A DNA stretch of 64,000 bases from Cylicocyclus nassatus. Lineage: Eukaryota; Nematoda; Chromadorea; Rhabditida; Strongylidae. The DNA lies in contig CATQJL010000112.1 in the NCBI GenBank assembly GCA_958299035.1, forward strand, positions 6,852,109 to 6,916,108, read 5' to 3'. Shown in pieces: positions 10,018 to 20,566 of the stretch. The stretch's first letter is position 1. Every line of letters begins with the position of its first letter. The position numbers and the translations under genes were made by a program. Below the pieces are notes generated by a model. That model made no database searches. It saw nothing but the letters and a program-made list of their open reading frames with translations, and was not told where the DNA came from.

Positions 10018-11018
10018 TAAGTAAAGTCCCGCATTAGGAGCTATTTATAGGCTTGTCTGATTCATACACAACTCATTTATACACAGCGAAATTTTCTACC
10101 CTGCTTCAATAGGGTTGAATTAGAGTTCGCTGGGAAAGAGGCGTACGCTCCGTGTACTTCATCATAGGAGCATACGCAGCGTGCGCTGCATACGGCATTT
10201 TCCCAGCGAAGTCTGGCCCAACCCATGTCTCTATGAAAACCAAACGGATAAGAGGAAAGAAACTTACTGTTGGGGAAGAAGCCGCAGAAGAGTTGATCGT
10301 CGCTGGAGAAAATTCCTCTTATTACGTAATGCCTGCAGAAGAATTTCGGATTGTCTGCAAACATCTGCAATGTCATTTCTGCAGTAGTTTCCATAAGACG
10401 ACGGTAAATACTGTTTTACAGCAATTGATAATTGGACAAATGATTTTCTAAGGTAAGTCGCATTGTTAGAGCTACTGGCATGTATTAGGTTGTCCGGAAA
10501 ATAATGTTGCATCGTGTTTCAACATGCAATATCGCAGCAGGGTGCGCACAAAAATAAGTAAGTGGGGTATTAACCGATAAATCTGAGCAAGCTCTATAAA
10601 ACTAAGCTGGAAACTCCGAGCCATGTTTAACTTGCGAGAAGTTTGGAGCCAAGTTTCATAAGGCACTAAAGGTCTAGAAAAACGAAAAAAATCGTATCTC
10701 CGTTCAGAAAGGTCTTGGTAACCCTTAACTTGCTCACGCAGACTCACTGTAAGAGAAACTCGTATGCGCATTTTCGCAATCCTGAGCTTCTCTTACATGG
10801 GTGATTCTGTAGTATGACTTTAGGAGTATAACCATGAATTTTCAGCTGTAGACAACCTTAGTTCTAGAAAAATCAAATTGTTTGCAAAAAACCTGAAAAA
10901 CGCATATTCGCACTTTTGATCTATTTTTATTTCCCCTACTTAGCCATGGAAAAATACCACAAACTTTACAGGTGGAGATGACGGGAGAATGATTTTTTAT
11001 GGTGAGATTTCGCGAATA
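10018..11018. other. Unassigned region with one coding-like frame and a mariner-like end
   Basis: Downstream of the TA-flanked element lies a plus frame at 10152-10451 whose middle (KKLTVGEEAAEELIVAGE) has ordinary protein composition. The opposite strand is open too and no domain is recognised. At about 10483 the sequence TTAGGTTGTCCGGAAAATAA resembles a mariner terminal repeat, but no partner end was found. Confidence 0.3.
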
Positions 11019-11079
11019 CAGTGGCAGGCCAAAGGGGAGGGCCCACTCAACCCGAGAATGGGTCGCATAATTTTAGCAA

Positions 11080-11398
11080 CTCAGACAATCGCCGGGGGCA
11101 GGCGGGCACCGGAAAAATAGATTGCTGATCTCTCGCACCCCGCTCGCGGATTTTTTGGAAAGCAATCAGGACTTTTCGGAAGACCTCTTGCTGAGTTCTC
11201 GATTCCTCAGAGATTCAGCAATATATCTGCAAAAGATAAGAGCGAAAAAAATTCAACAGGCGGTCTCTCAAAAATCCGCTGACTCAGCAAGCGGCCTTCC
11301 GAAAAGTCTTGATTGCTTTGCAAAAAATCCGCGAGCGGGGTGCGAGAAATCAGCAATCTATTTTTCCGGTGCCCGCCTGCTCCCAGCGATTGTCTGAG
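11080..11398 (+). mobile_element. CTCAGA-family palindromic MITE, copy B
   Basis: 319 bp with CTCAGACAATCGCCGG and complementary ends, flanked by AA/AA (11078-11079, 11399-11400). Nearly identical, in opposite orientation, to copy D at 40782-41100, which suggests recent mobility. The arms contain TCCGCGAGCGGGGTGCGAGA and its complement. Confidence 0.85.
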
Positions 11399-11689
11399 AA
11401 GTGGCTTAAATTATAAATTTGCTTCCAAATGAATATGATCAAAATGATTTTTGGAAATCCAAAAAATTCGATTCAGCCTTGCATATTCCCAAAAACAATT
11501 TGGTATGCACCCCAGAATTCATAGGACTAAACTATTTCCAAAATATTTCTAAAATTATTTCAATAAATTAATTTACAAGTTAATAATTTACAAGTTATTA
11601 TTTATTAATAATTCACAAGTTCAAACATGTCACTTGCACATTCTTATAACTCGTGTAAGTAATCACAAACTTCGCAACTCCTTCTCGGG

Positions 11690-12235
11690 CGGAGATAATC
11701 GCCGGGGGCAGGCGCTCCGTAAAATGGTGCTCTTCTGCATGCGGTCAGCCCCAAACCTTAAGCGGGCGGCACTTCCTTTATGGTCGCATATTCTGCCAAC
11801 GGGTAGCAATACAGCATTTTTTGCAAGCGCTCGGCAAATAATTTCTTGCAAGCGCTGGCCAAACTTTCAGCAAGCGCTCGGACTCTTTTTAGGCAGTTTC
11901 GGGCGTACGCAGAGAAAAGGTGAGACTCTATGTGGCATGGGCCATCGATGGTTTTATCACCCAAAATTGGGGTACCTTCTTCCAGCGGAAGGTACCCGGG
12001 CAGTGCGGTCCTTCACAAAGGACCGTGCGGCCCACAACACTTTTGCATATTCTCGCGGAAAGACTGCGAGAATGCGGCCACTGCGCCGCAACTTATCTAC
12101 AAAAAAACCGCGATAGTTCTCCGAGCGTTCATCTAAAAATTGGCCAAAATTATTTCAAATTTCTACGAGCGGATCGCAGGAAACCAGCGAACTATTTTTC
12201 TGGTGCCCGCTTGCTCAAAATTTGCATTATCTGAG
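11690..12235 (+). mobile_element. CTCAGA-family long form, copy E
   Basis: A degenerate left end (AGATAATCGCCGGGGGC) and an ATTATCTGAG right end bound about 546 bp related to copies F and G. The inner 3' motif GCCGCCTGCCCCCGGCG is missing, so the right end has lost sequence. It contains iterated GCAAGCGCTSGSC words and four consecutive small hairpins at about 11971-12089. Translations across it are not supported as genes. Confidence 0.75.
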
Positions 12236-12253
12236 CCCCTCGGTACGCCACTG

Positions 12254-13830
12254 GTTTGTGCATGACGTCACTTAGTCTGTGAACGTAAGCGTCATTCATA
12301 TGCATTTGTCGGTGCTAGCGTACCCATGAGTCCACCAATCAAAAGAGTTTGCTGCACGGCAAGATATTCACACGCATGACAACACTAAGTAACGGGATCC
12401 CGCATCATGAGCTATCTTTGGTTGTCTTACCTGGCATGTTCTGAGATAATCGTTTGAACCGTCCTTAACAAAACGGCGCAAACCGTCCGGTCCAGTAGTG
12501 ATATATTTAGCGAGATTTACTGCACTGTCGAAGTGATTGGTGCCTAAGTTGCTAAAAGACATCGGCCCATGGAGAGAATCTAAAGCAAAATGCTTGCTAC
12601 TGCGACCTACCCTTTATAATAGGTAGCATGGAAAACATATCCTTTTTCCTTGTTATTGGGGTAGCTGCCACCCGTACCTTGCTCGACAAAATAACACATC
12701 CTTTGATCATATCTCTAAAAAAATTGCTCTCTCGAGGACAAACAAATATTAGCGAGTCGAGTGTTCCTTAAGCTATCGTTTGTGTAGATCTTTTGTAAGA
12801 TCTGAATCCGTAACAGTTGGACTTGCCAGTTCTATATTGTCCATGTGGTACGTCTTGCAAAAATTTCCGAATCCTTGCTTAAGCTGGTCTTGATCCAGGT
12901 TTTCATCACAACGGACGCCGCCATAACTGGTGTGGCAAAAGTGTGGCAAGAGCTGAATATATCATTCTGTTAATTACTCTTCCACGTAAAATAATACACG
13001 TTCATCACTTACAACGAGAATGCAGAAGAACAACATCTGAAGTGACGCATTCTCCAGGCACTCTTATACCGGTAAATTTCGATCATAGATAGTGAAATAA
13101 AATGAAATAGAAGAGTTGCACCGGTCAATAATCCGCGTTTGTGTTGAAGTGCGTCAGGGCACGTGAATGACCATTTGTGCGCTACTGCAGCGTAGAATGT
13201 CTTGTGATCATATTATGTTGTATCGAAAGTTCGTTCGCATTATAAAAAAAAACGTAACTTTTTTCCGTCGCAATAGTGTGATAAGGCAAAAAAAACTATC
13301 AGAAAGAGTCGTCAAACTCTTGAAAGTGTGCACAAAATCGATAAAGTCATTATAACTTTTTTCACCTTCACTTTCTAACTGGGCAATTGTGATGAACAAG
13401 CTTTTCTAAAGTCATGATTTTTGACAAGAGAAAACCGTCCAAATTTCCTGAGAGACTAATTTTTTGGCATTTTTTTAATAAATTTTCCAAGAAGAGCTCG
13501 CAGGGTATACTTTGCAAATTAGAAAGAGCAGGTCAAAAAATTTATGACACTGCTGTTTTTCATTCTATTGCACAGCTTTCAATCCTTAACATGCTTGCCT
13601 CAAATCAAAGCATCGTTAGAGAATACATGCTTACTCTCTAATAGTATTTTCGTCGTGAAGGACTATCGTGGCAGGAAGAATCACTATTTTTGGACGAATT
13701 TTGATGCGAACGAAGTTTCAGTAAGACCTAATACTAATGACGTCATAATGGTATGAAAAGTAGCCATATAAATTTTTTGTACTATTCCGTTTGTTCGCAT
13801 TGCCTATGCTCTCTATAGACACAGATCCTG
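12254..13830. other. Spacer; contains an empty-site paralogue near 12383
   Basis: CATGACAACACTAAGTAACG at about 12373-12392 corresponds to the flanks of the element at 9367-10017 without the insertion. The rest shows only short frames and AT-rich sequence. Confidence 0.45.
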
Positions 13831-13901
13831 AATAAGTGTGTACATAGGACTAGAACTATTTAGGTTACCTAAATAGTTACAGTCCTATGTACACACTTAT
13901 T
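13831..13901. repeat. Loopless 71-bp palindrome
   Basis: AATAAGTGTGTACATAGGAC pairs with GTCCTATGTACACACTTATT. The arms of about 35 nt meet at AGGTTACCT with two internal mismatches and no loop. It may be a tiny MITE or a cruciform-forming site. Nothing is encoded. Confidence 0.65.
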
Positions 13902-15343
13902 GCCATCCATGCTCAATGAACATAAAAAAAAAACAGATATGAGGATTTGACCTTTGAAGAGTTGGTGAAAGCATGCAAAAGCGATACATTTCTATGGTTA
14001 AAAGAAAAGCCGCAATTCTTGTATCCATCTGTAAACCAGATCATGAACACCCAATAGTAAACAGTAAAGTCTGCTACTAAACGTTTTGTTTACAACTAAT
14101 AAGGAGCGCTGCTTCGTGCGCTATGAATGCGTGCGGGCCTATCACAGTGACTTGCGGGGCCAGCCGATTATCAAGCCCGTGATTTTATCCTCTCAGATCA
14201 ATCAGATATCAATTTAAAGGCCCGAAGGGTAGGGGGCTTGGTTGGCGCAAAGGCGAACCCGGGTCCGAACTGGTCATAATACGTTTCGTACCGCCACTCC
14301 ACTCGTCCTCCACTTTTACGTTTATGAACTTGATTCCTAGTTGGCTGTTGTTGTTCGTAGTTGATAATTCATTATTTCAATAACCGCTATGGATGGCGCC
14401 ATCTTAGCTGAGCATATTTTTTTGCTGAACTCAATCAGTTCGTTAGTGAAAGATTACTGGCGCATAGTGGAATACCAAGCTAATATGAGTTTTTTTGTGT
14501 TGTAAAGTACACTGAATTTTTGTCCAGATTGTCATGCCGCATTTCCTATTGTGCACTTGAGCTGTGCCCATTTGCAGTATTAGATCTACATTAACAATCA
14601 GCTGATCGCCATCAGAATCTGAGGTTTGGTTAATTTCTTTTTGCTTACTTGAAGACCTTGAAAGTTATAAAGTAAATAGAGACTTCTGTACGAAGTTGGC
14701 AGAAAAGCTCTCTATCTTTTGAAGACTCGTAAATTCTCCTATCTACACGAATTTACCTCATTCTTTGCTAGACAAAAAATAGAGATATCTTGGCTGTATT
14801 CCACACTGACAAGTTCTGCTATAAAATACTTGAAAAGGTGCAAACGCGAAAAGAGAACGGACTTATGGTAGAAATTACCCACGTTGTTTTACAGCCAAGA
14901 ACGTTTTTCCTCTATGTTAAGAAAAGCTACGTTTTATCAAAAAAAGATGCAAAAAGTAAATATATATAAAAGTATATAATATCCCTTCCGCTCCCCCCCC
15001 CCCCCCCCTTACAAGGAAAGGAGACTTGTGAAGTTGACATCTAAATCCTTCACTGGTGGAACTTGATCAGTTGCAGTGGCTTTTCCGCTCAATGAATGAA
15101 TCAGGTGAAGTTTGAATCTGAGGGGAAGCAAAGTTTTCTTAGACCAACGGGGATCGAATTTCATCGTTCACTTGTGAATTCAAAGCACTTATAATTATAT
15201 CACACAGGCACTGGTGACTAGATTATAATACTCATATTACCTTGCTTTTTTTGACACTTCTAACTTCGATTAGTATCAATATCATCAGAAGTTTCATGCT
15301 TTAAGGCTCTATAGCCATTTAAAAGTTGAATTTAGCATGCGAA
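13902..15343. other. No gene recognised; 16-C run near 14993
   Basis: AT-rich spacer with short frames only. The homopolymer run of 16 C lies at 14993-15008. Confidence 0.4.
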
Positions 15344-15410
15344 GGGGATTAAAACCTTGACACTCTCTTTATCAAGCGCGTCACTTACCACTAGGTCAGT
15401 TGCCACCAGT
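15344..15410 (-). repeat. tRNA-like pol III head (SINE-like), degenerate
   Basis: On the minus strand an A-box-like TGACCTAGTGG (complement of 15388-15398) is followed about 32 nt later by a B-box-like GGTTTTAATCCCC (complement of 15344-15356). Order and spacing fit a tRNA-derived promoter, but no cloverleaf can be drawn convincingly. Confidence 0.3.
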
Positions 15411-15613
15411 TGGTACTCCTCTACAGTGCTCATAGGTAGGGGGAGACCTGCGGCGGTATGCAACAATCGCCCGTCCGGGTAAGTTACCCGGACAGGTAGT
15501 TTCCGCTTCATAGCTCGGTGCTCTGGGAATTTATGTTCTTCCTTGTTTGTTCATCTATTGGTGGCTCTACTAACCTAATATTGTAGCACAATGACTAGCA
15601 GCACTTTGCTGTA

Positions 15614-16021
15614 TAAGCTGAGATAATTCGTTATTTGTATGATCCCGAACGGGATCTCCCACTGATCACGCTTTTTTTCAAAGTTATTTATATCCGCAAA
15701 AACTCAATGAAGACGTCACAGAGTTTTGCTGTCGACCTATTACGACATGCTAGGCATGTTTTTAGTAGCACAGATGAAATGTGCAAGTTTTGAGTTTTTC
15801 GATAGAGCCCAATTCGCGAGCACAAATTCAGCGAAGATTTTGTCAACTTGATTTCTCACTTATTTCTTTCACAAACATGCGTAGCACTGTCGTAATAAAT
15901 GTACAGCAAAACTCTGTGACGTTTTCATTGAGTTTTTGCGGAAATAAATAACTTTGAAAATGAGCGTGATCAGTGGGAGATTCCGTTCGGGATCATACAA
16001 ATAACGAATCATCTCAGCTTA
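15614..16021. mobile_element. Palindromic TA-flanked MITE, 408 bp
   Basis: Termini TAAGCTGAGATAATTCGTTA and its near-complement; flanking TA at 15612-15613 and 16022-16023. The arms pair over about 110 bp (GATCCCGAACGGGATCTCCC region). No coding sequence. Confidence 0.75.
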
Positions 16022-16023
16022 TA

Positions 16024-17562
16024 CAGTGCTGGACATAATTATAGGGACACTCTAAAAATCGTCGTAATTTTCATTCTTGTCAGTGAATCTGTCTGAAACT
16101 TTGCTGTATGATGCGCATGTAAGCCTACCATAAATCCTCAGAACGGCTTTCAATCCCGTTGATTTCGAACGGAGAAAAATGGAAAAAATCGAAAAAGCCT
16201 GTTTTGCAAGCTGGACATAATTGTAAGGACACCTGGCCTTTTTAAGCGTTATCGCATTCCTTGACTCCCAAATTTTTTTGTAGAGTTACATCCCAGAATA
16301 TGAAACTTTTGCAGCACCTAGGACCTGTCATGCTACTCAAGGAAAGATGATCCTTGCATTTTTCGTTTCCAAAGGCATCAGAAGTCAAACTGCTTCAGTA
16401 AACAACTGGTTTGAAGAGTTTTCAAGCCCTTGTTCATTTCAAATGATAATCATGGAGTCTACTGATCCTTCTGGATAGATGAGGTGAAGAGCGCTTTCGT
16501 AAACTCTGCGCAATCGCTGATTTTGACAGACAGACTTCAACCTCACCATAGGGTTGTCGCGCTTTTGCGCCACAAAACTCACTTTCCAATGGTCGTGAAA
16601 AGATGACTCGATTCATTACATTGTCTACGTGGAGATGCATCTTCTGCAACAACTTTTAGATTTTTTCTAGTGCTGCAGTTGCCATTTAGATCTGAAATAC
16701 TTTCAACGAAAATTCTATGCGAGCAGTAGATTCAACATAATCACAAATCTCACTATTTTATTCTCTGTTTCATGCCGCATTTTGCGCGGTAGCTGAGATT
16801 AGCAAGATTTTGAAGTTTCAAGCGGTCTCCTGTTCGATTTCTTGATTTGAGTTGGATATGATTGTGCAGGGTGACTCAACTCTCAACGGATGACAACTGC
16901 GGCTGAACCAGAATGTGCAACCCCGAAATTTTTTCCTGACTAGGCACACAAGTCTATTGTTGTACGTGTATTGTTGCGGCTACATTGCAGCGTTTTCTGT
17001 AACTTGAAAATCGAGTTTTGTGGTGCAAAAGCACGACAACCCTATGATGAGGTTGAAGTCTGTCCGTCAAAATCAGCGATTACGCAGAGTTTACGAAAGC
17101 GCTCTTCACCTCATCTATCCAGAAGGATCAGTAGACACCATGATTATCATTTGAAATAAACAAGGGCTTGAAAACTCTTCAAACCAGTTATATACTAAAG
17201 CAGTTTGACTTTGCCTTTGGAAACGAAAAATGCAAGGATCATCTTTCCTTGAGTAGCATGACAGGTCCTAGGTGCTGCAAAAGTTTCATATTCTGGGATG
17301 TAACTCTACAAAAAAATTTGGAAGTTCAAGGAATGCGATAATGCTTAAAAAGGCCAGGTGTCCTTATAATTATGTCCAGCCTGCAAAACAAGCGTTTTCG
17401 AATTTTTCCATTTTTCTCCGTTCGAAATCAACGGGATTGGAAGCCGTTCTGAGAAGTTATGGTAGGCTTACATGCGCACCAGCAAAGTTTCAGACAGATT
17501 CACTGACAAGAATGAAAATTACGACGATTTCTAGAGTGTCCCTATAATTATGTCCAGCACTG
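16024..17562. mobile_element. Tc1-like foldback element, copy 1
   Basis: Ends CAGTGCTGGACATAATTATA and its complement are close to Tc1-family terminal repeats and are flanked by TA (16022-16023, 17563-17564). The arms are inverted copies of about 600 bp each around a short unique centre near 16800. Frames on the two arms encode the same short peptide (RKRSSPHLSRRIS) only because the arms are duplicates. No DDE transposase core is visible, so this is a non-autonomous derivative. Confidence 0.75.
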
Positions 17563-17730
17563 TACAACAAGGTGCTGCTAATCATTGTGCTACAATATTA
17601 GGGTAGTAGAGCCTCCAATAGATGAACAAACAAGGAAGGACACAGATTTTCAGAGCACCGAGCTATGAAGCGGAAACTACTGTCCGGGTAACTTACCCGG
17701 ACGGGCGATTGTTGCATACCGCCCCTGGTG

Positions 17731-18172
17731 GAGGGCGCCTCAACCCCAAAGGAAACACCCCTCATAACTCCCTTTACAAAACCGCTCCGCAGCTAGAAAC
17801 TGCAGATTTGGAATCAGCGTTTCAAGCGCTTTAAGATGATATATGTCTCATCTGGATTGGTGCTTTCGAATAAGTATCCTCTCCTTGTCAGTTATTCTTT
17901 CTCCCCCTCCCCCCCCCCCACCCACGTAAGCAATGGAATTTCTTTTTATCATCGTCATTCAGTATCATTAAAACATACTGAGGGCATGCTTTTGAGACTT
18001 TGAATAGTTGATAGATTTTTTAAGCATAGTATGGGATTGACTTTCACGATTTGGAAGACATGCGTGTCCCCGCTTAGGAATAGCAAGAGAAAGCTTCATT
18101 CTGAAGTTTTAGAGACCTGCTTCCACTCTGTCTATTCATCCTCGAGTATTTCTACCACCCATCATTGTGAGC
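17731..18172. other. Unassigned spacer
   Basis: The word GCAGATTTGGAATCAGCGTT at about 17801 recurs with changes near 44830 and, inverted and partial, near 34710, so it belongs to a dispersed repeat. No gene is seen. Confidence 0.4.
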
Positions 18173-18520
18173 CAGTGGCGGTCTGGACCCCCCCCCTCCC
18201 GAGAAGGGGTCGCGAAATTTTTGAAATTCACATGGGTTATAAAAATGTGCAAGTGACTTGCTTGTTTATTCTTGTAAACAATTTTTAGAAATTTTTGGAA
18301 ATTCAAGTTAGCCTTGTAGAAAAATTTTTCTCGGGGGCTTTGTTACCGCCCGACCGCTTTTTCTAGATTTTAGGGGTTATGGGCCCGCAAAAATTTTGAG
18401 AAGCACCCCAAAAAGTTTTTGGATGCGTGGGTAACACCACGCACCTTCATTTAAAAAAAATTTTTGCCGCCCTTCCCCTCCCCCACCCCCTCCCGGACGG
18501 AAATCCTGCGACCGCCACCG
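18173..18520 (+). mobile_element. hAT-like MITE, second copy
   Basis: 348 bp from CAGTGGCGGTCTGG to CCTGCGACCGCCACCG, with TTGTGAGC before (18165-18172) and TTGTGAAC after (18521-18528): an 8-bp duplication with one mismatch. The interior follows the copy at 4397 (GGGTCGCGAAATTTTTGAAA, GGTAACACCACGCACC). Confidence 0.8.
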
Positions 18521-18528
18521 TTGTGAAC

Positions 18529-19170
18529 CTATCAAAACAGGAGCGTATTTGTGTGAGCTTCGTTTTTCAGCTTTTTGTATCTAATTTATTCTTATCAAAA
18601 CGCTTCATGAGTTCTCTACAAAAAAACGAAAAACACACAGTCACTCACTTCTACACTAAACGCGGCTAAAGGTAATTATGTAGTTTGAGTCCAACCTTTT
18701 AAATCAGAGTAGTAAAAATGTCGTAAGAGCTTGTTTGTGGCTGCACTATCACAACAATTATTGAGCTGAATTAATATGATCTACGAAGATGGCACTCACT
18801 CCACCTTTTTTTTGCCAGTATAACGATTTGAGATATTCTAACCAAACAGAGTTAGGATGGTGAATTCTGCTCTCTAACCTAACCGAACCAGATTGCCGTA
18901 GAGGCTCCAGTTATTACTTCATGTGAATAGTAGAAGGGGGTTGTAGTGAATGAATCACTCATATGTGATTGAGATGATTAAGTCAAATTACAGTAGTCCA
19001 AGTGGATTGATTCACTCCACCGCGTATTAGAGTAGTGAAGAAAAAGAATACCCCAAGGAGCATCATGTAGAACACAGACAATAGGCTGATCTTACTCTTG
19101 CATATATAGAACATGACTGCATCAGGAAAAGATTGATGAACAATAACTATAACATAAGATTTTACCACTT
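18529..19170. other. No recognisable feature
   Basis: AT-rich, short frames only. It directly precedes the Penelope-like remnant and may include decayed parts of it. Confidence 0.35.
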
Positions 19171-19400
19171 ACAGGTATACAGATGATATATTACAGATTA
19201 TCTGTCTGCAGATGTTTTCCAATTTGTAGATAGGTTGATGAAAATTTGCCATTCTTCCTTAAAGATAATATGCGACATCGGCTAATGAGCTAGAGAAGAT
19301 TTACTGTACAATAAAACAGATGACTACGCATCCATGTTCGACTATCCATAAATCTTAACATAGTTGTGGTCTTCTCGTTGCATGTTTGAGCGTAGTCCAA
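19171..19400 (+). pseudogene. Penelope-like reverse transcriptase remnant
   Basis: In the plus strand a frame reads TTYRYTDDIL, resembling RT motif C. It is followed, after a shift, by DENLPFF, like the LPFLD motif downstream of the Penelope-like RT core, and then by KTDDYASMFDYP, at the spacing of the family TDxY...HP motif. Several stops and shifts intervene, and the gap between motif C and LPFF is shorter than usual. The call rests on motif order and spacing only. No GIY-YIG endonuclease is seen. A hammerhead-like motif in the opposite orientation lies 30 bp further on. Confidence 0.35.
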
Positions 19401-19430
19401 GATTGGTACAGATGTTCATGGCACACGATA

Positions 19431-19470
19431 CAGACTAACGTTTCGGCAAACTCGCCTTTTTCAGAGTCTG
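19431..19470 (-). ncRNA. Hammerhead-ribozyme-like motif 1 (degenerate)
   Basis: On the minus strand CAGACT precedes CTGAAAA, then a small stem GGCG/TGCC, then GAAAC, GTT and AGTCTG. The outer CAGACT/AGTCTG pair forms a perfect 6-bp stem I. The CUGANGA box reads CTGAAAA, so the conserved G8 is lost and this copy should be inactive. One extra base sits between the box and stem II, as in motifs 2 and 3. Confidence 0.4.
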
Positions 19471-20364
19471 AAAGCTAAGACACATAAGTTAACTATTTAG
19501 GCAAACACTTCGTCGACTACAGGAAAGCTCAACCCCTTGGAAAAACAAGGCCTTAACCAAAACGCAAGATTAAGCCATTGCTCACCTTATAAGATGACTA
19601 GCTTGCTTACCCGGCTCCGCCCGGCCCTGTCAAAACACCATGTCAAAGAACACTATCCCTATTCCTGTACGAACCTTTCCCTGTGCCCACGCCTACATGC
19701 CAAATCACCATTCTCGCTGTTTTAATCAGCATGCTCGATTATCCCCTGTCCAACTCCCAGCCCCGTTGCTCAAAAGTAGTAATGGACGATCTTAAAAACT
19801 AATATTGTATTCGTAATCAGCATGCTCGATTATCCCCTGTGCCAACTCCCAGCCCCGTTGCTCAAACATTGCAAAAATCGATAAAATCGATAAAAGTAGT
19901 GGACGATCTTAAAAACTAATGCAATATTCGGAATCGCCATGCTCGATTATCCCCTGTGCCAACTCCCAGCCCCGTTGCTCAAACATTGCAAAAATCGATA
20001 AAATCGATAAAAGTAGTGGACGATCTTAAAAACTAATGCAATATTCGGAATCGCCATGCTCGATTACCCCCCTGTGCAAACTCTCAGCCCCGTAGCTCAA
20101 ACTTTGCAAAAAATCGATAAAATCGATAAAAGTAATCGATAATCCTGAAAACTAATATTGTATTCGTAATAAGCATGCTCGATTACCCCCCTGTGCCAAC
20201 TCCCGGCCCCGTAGGTGAACTCTGCAAAAAAACGATAAAAATCGATAAAATCGATATCGATCAATGACGAAAAGTAGCCTATGACACCCGCCGGGGCCCG
20301 CAGTGTATGTGTGCCAAGTTTGGTCCGGATCGGTTCAGAAATGGAATTTTCTATTAGGAACATA

Positions 20365-20550
20365 TCGTCTGCGCCCCAGAGAGGTTCCCATAGGTACCGC
20401 GTCATCTCGCTGCCTTTCGCACTTTTGAACGTGTTAACCTCGGGCCTTCCGTTGAAATCTCAGGAGAAACGTGTCAAAAAGAGCGAAAAGCAGCGTCGCA
20501 CCACGTACACACGCTGGTTTACATGGGAACCTCTTCTGGGGTGCAGACGG
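20365..20550. mobile_element. TA-flanked MITE inside Helitron H1
   Basis: Ends TCGTCTGCGCCCCAGA and the complement of CCGTCTGCACCCCAGA; TA at 20363-20364 and 20551-20552. Removing it restores the Helitron wording GGAACATACGT-CATACAG. 186 bp, non-coding. Confidence 0.75.
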
Positions 20551-20566
20551 TACGTGCATACAGACA

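Larger units (their letters stand above)
11019..12253. mobile_element. Disrupted hAT-like element hosting two CTCAGA elements
   Basis: The left end CAGTGGCAGGCC with following CCGAGAATGGGTCGC, and the right end CTCGGTACGCCACTG with inverted AGTGACATGTTTGAACTTG-type sequence, match the ends of the hAT-like MITE at 4397. Between them lie CTCAGA-family insertions at 11080-11398 and 11690-12235. The two ends are not perfect partners and no 8-bp duplication was found, so this may be two fragments. Confidence 0.45.
15445..17730. repeat. Outer palindrome split by two insertions at its apex
   Basis: The left arm at about 15445-15611 and the right arm at about 17565-17730 are reverse complements (shared GGTATGCAACAATCGCCCGT, GAACAAACAAGGAAG and AGCACAATGA words). 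Without the inserts, the arms would meet at a single TA between TTTGCTG and CAACAAGG. Two TA-duplicating elements occupy that point. Confidence 0.7.

Noticed and set aside
11634..12234. Frames of 104-160 codons as proteins
   Set aside because: They run through a CTCAGA long-form element. The same DNA in copies F and G is open in other phases, and the hairpin array explains the conservation better than coding.
14993..15008. The long C and G runs as a shared regulatory signal
   Set aside because: Several lie inside hAT-like elements at a fixed position and the others look like ordinary slippage; no common context.
15344..15410. A functional tRNA gene
   Set aside because: Only box-like matches; stems do not form and no anticodon loop can be assigned.
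16434..17159. Two similar short proteins on opposite strands
   Set aside because: They are the two inverted arms of one foldback element, so the similarity is DNA duplication.
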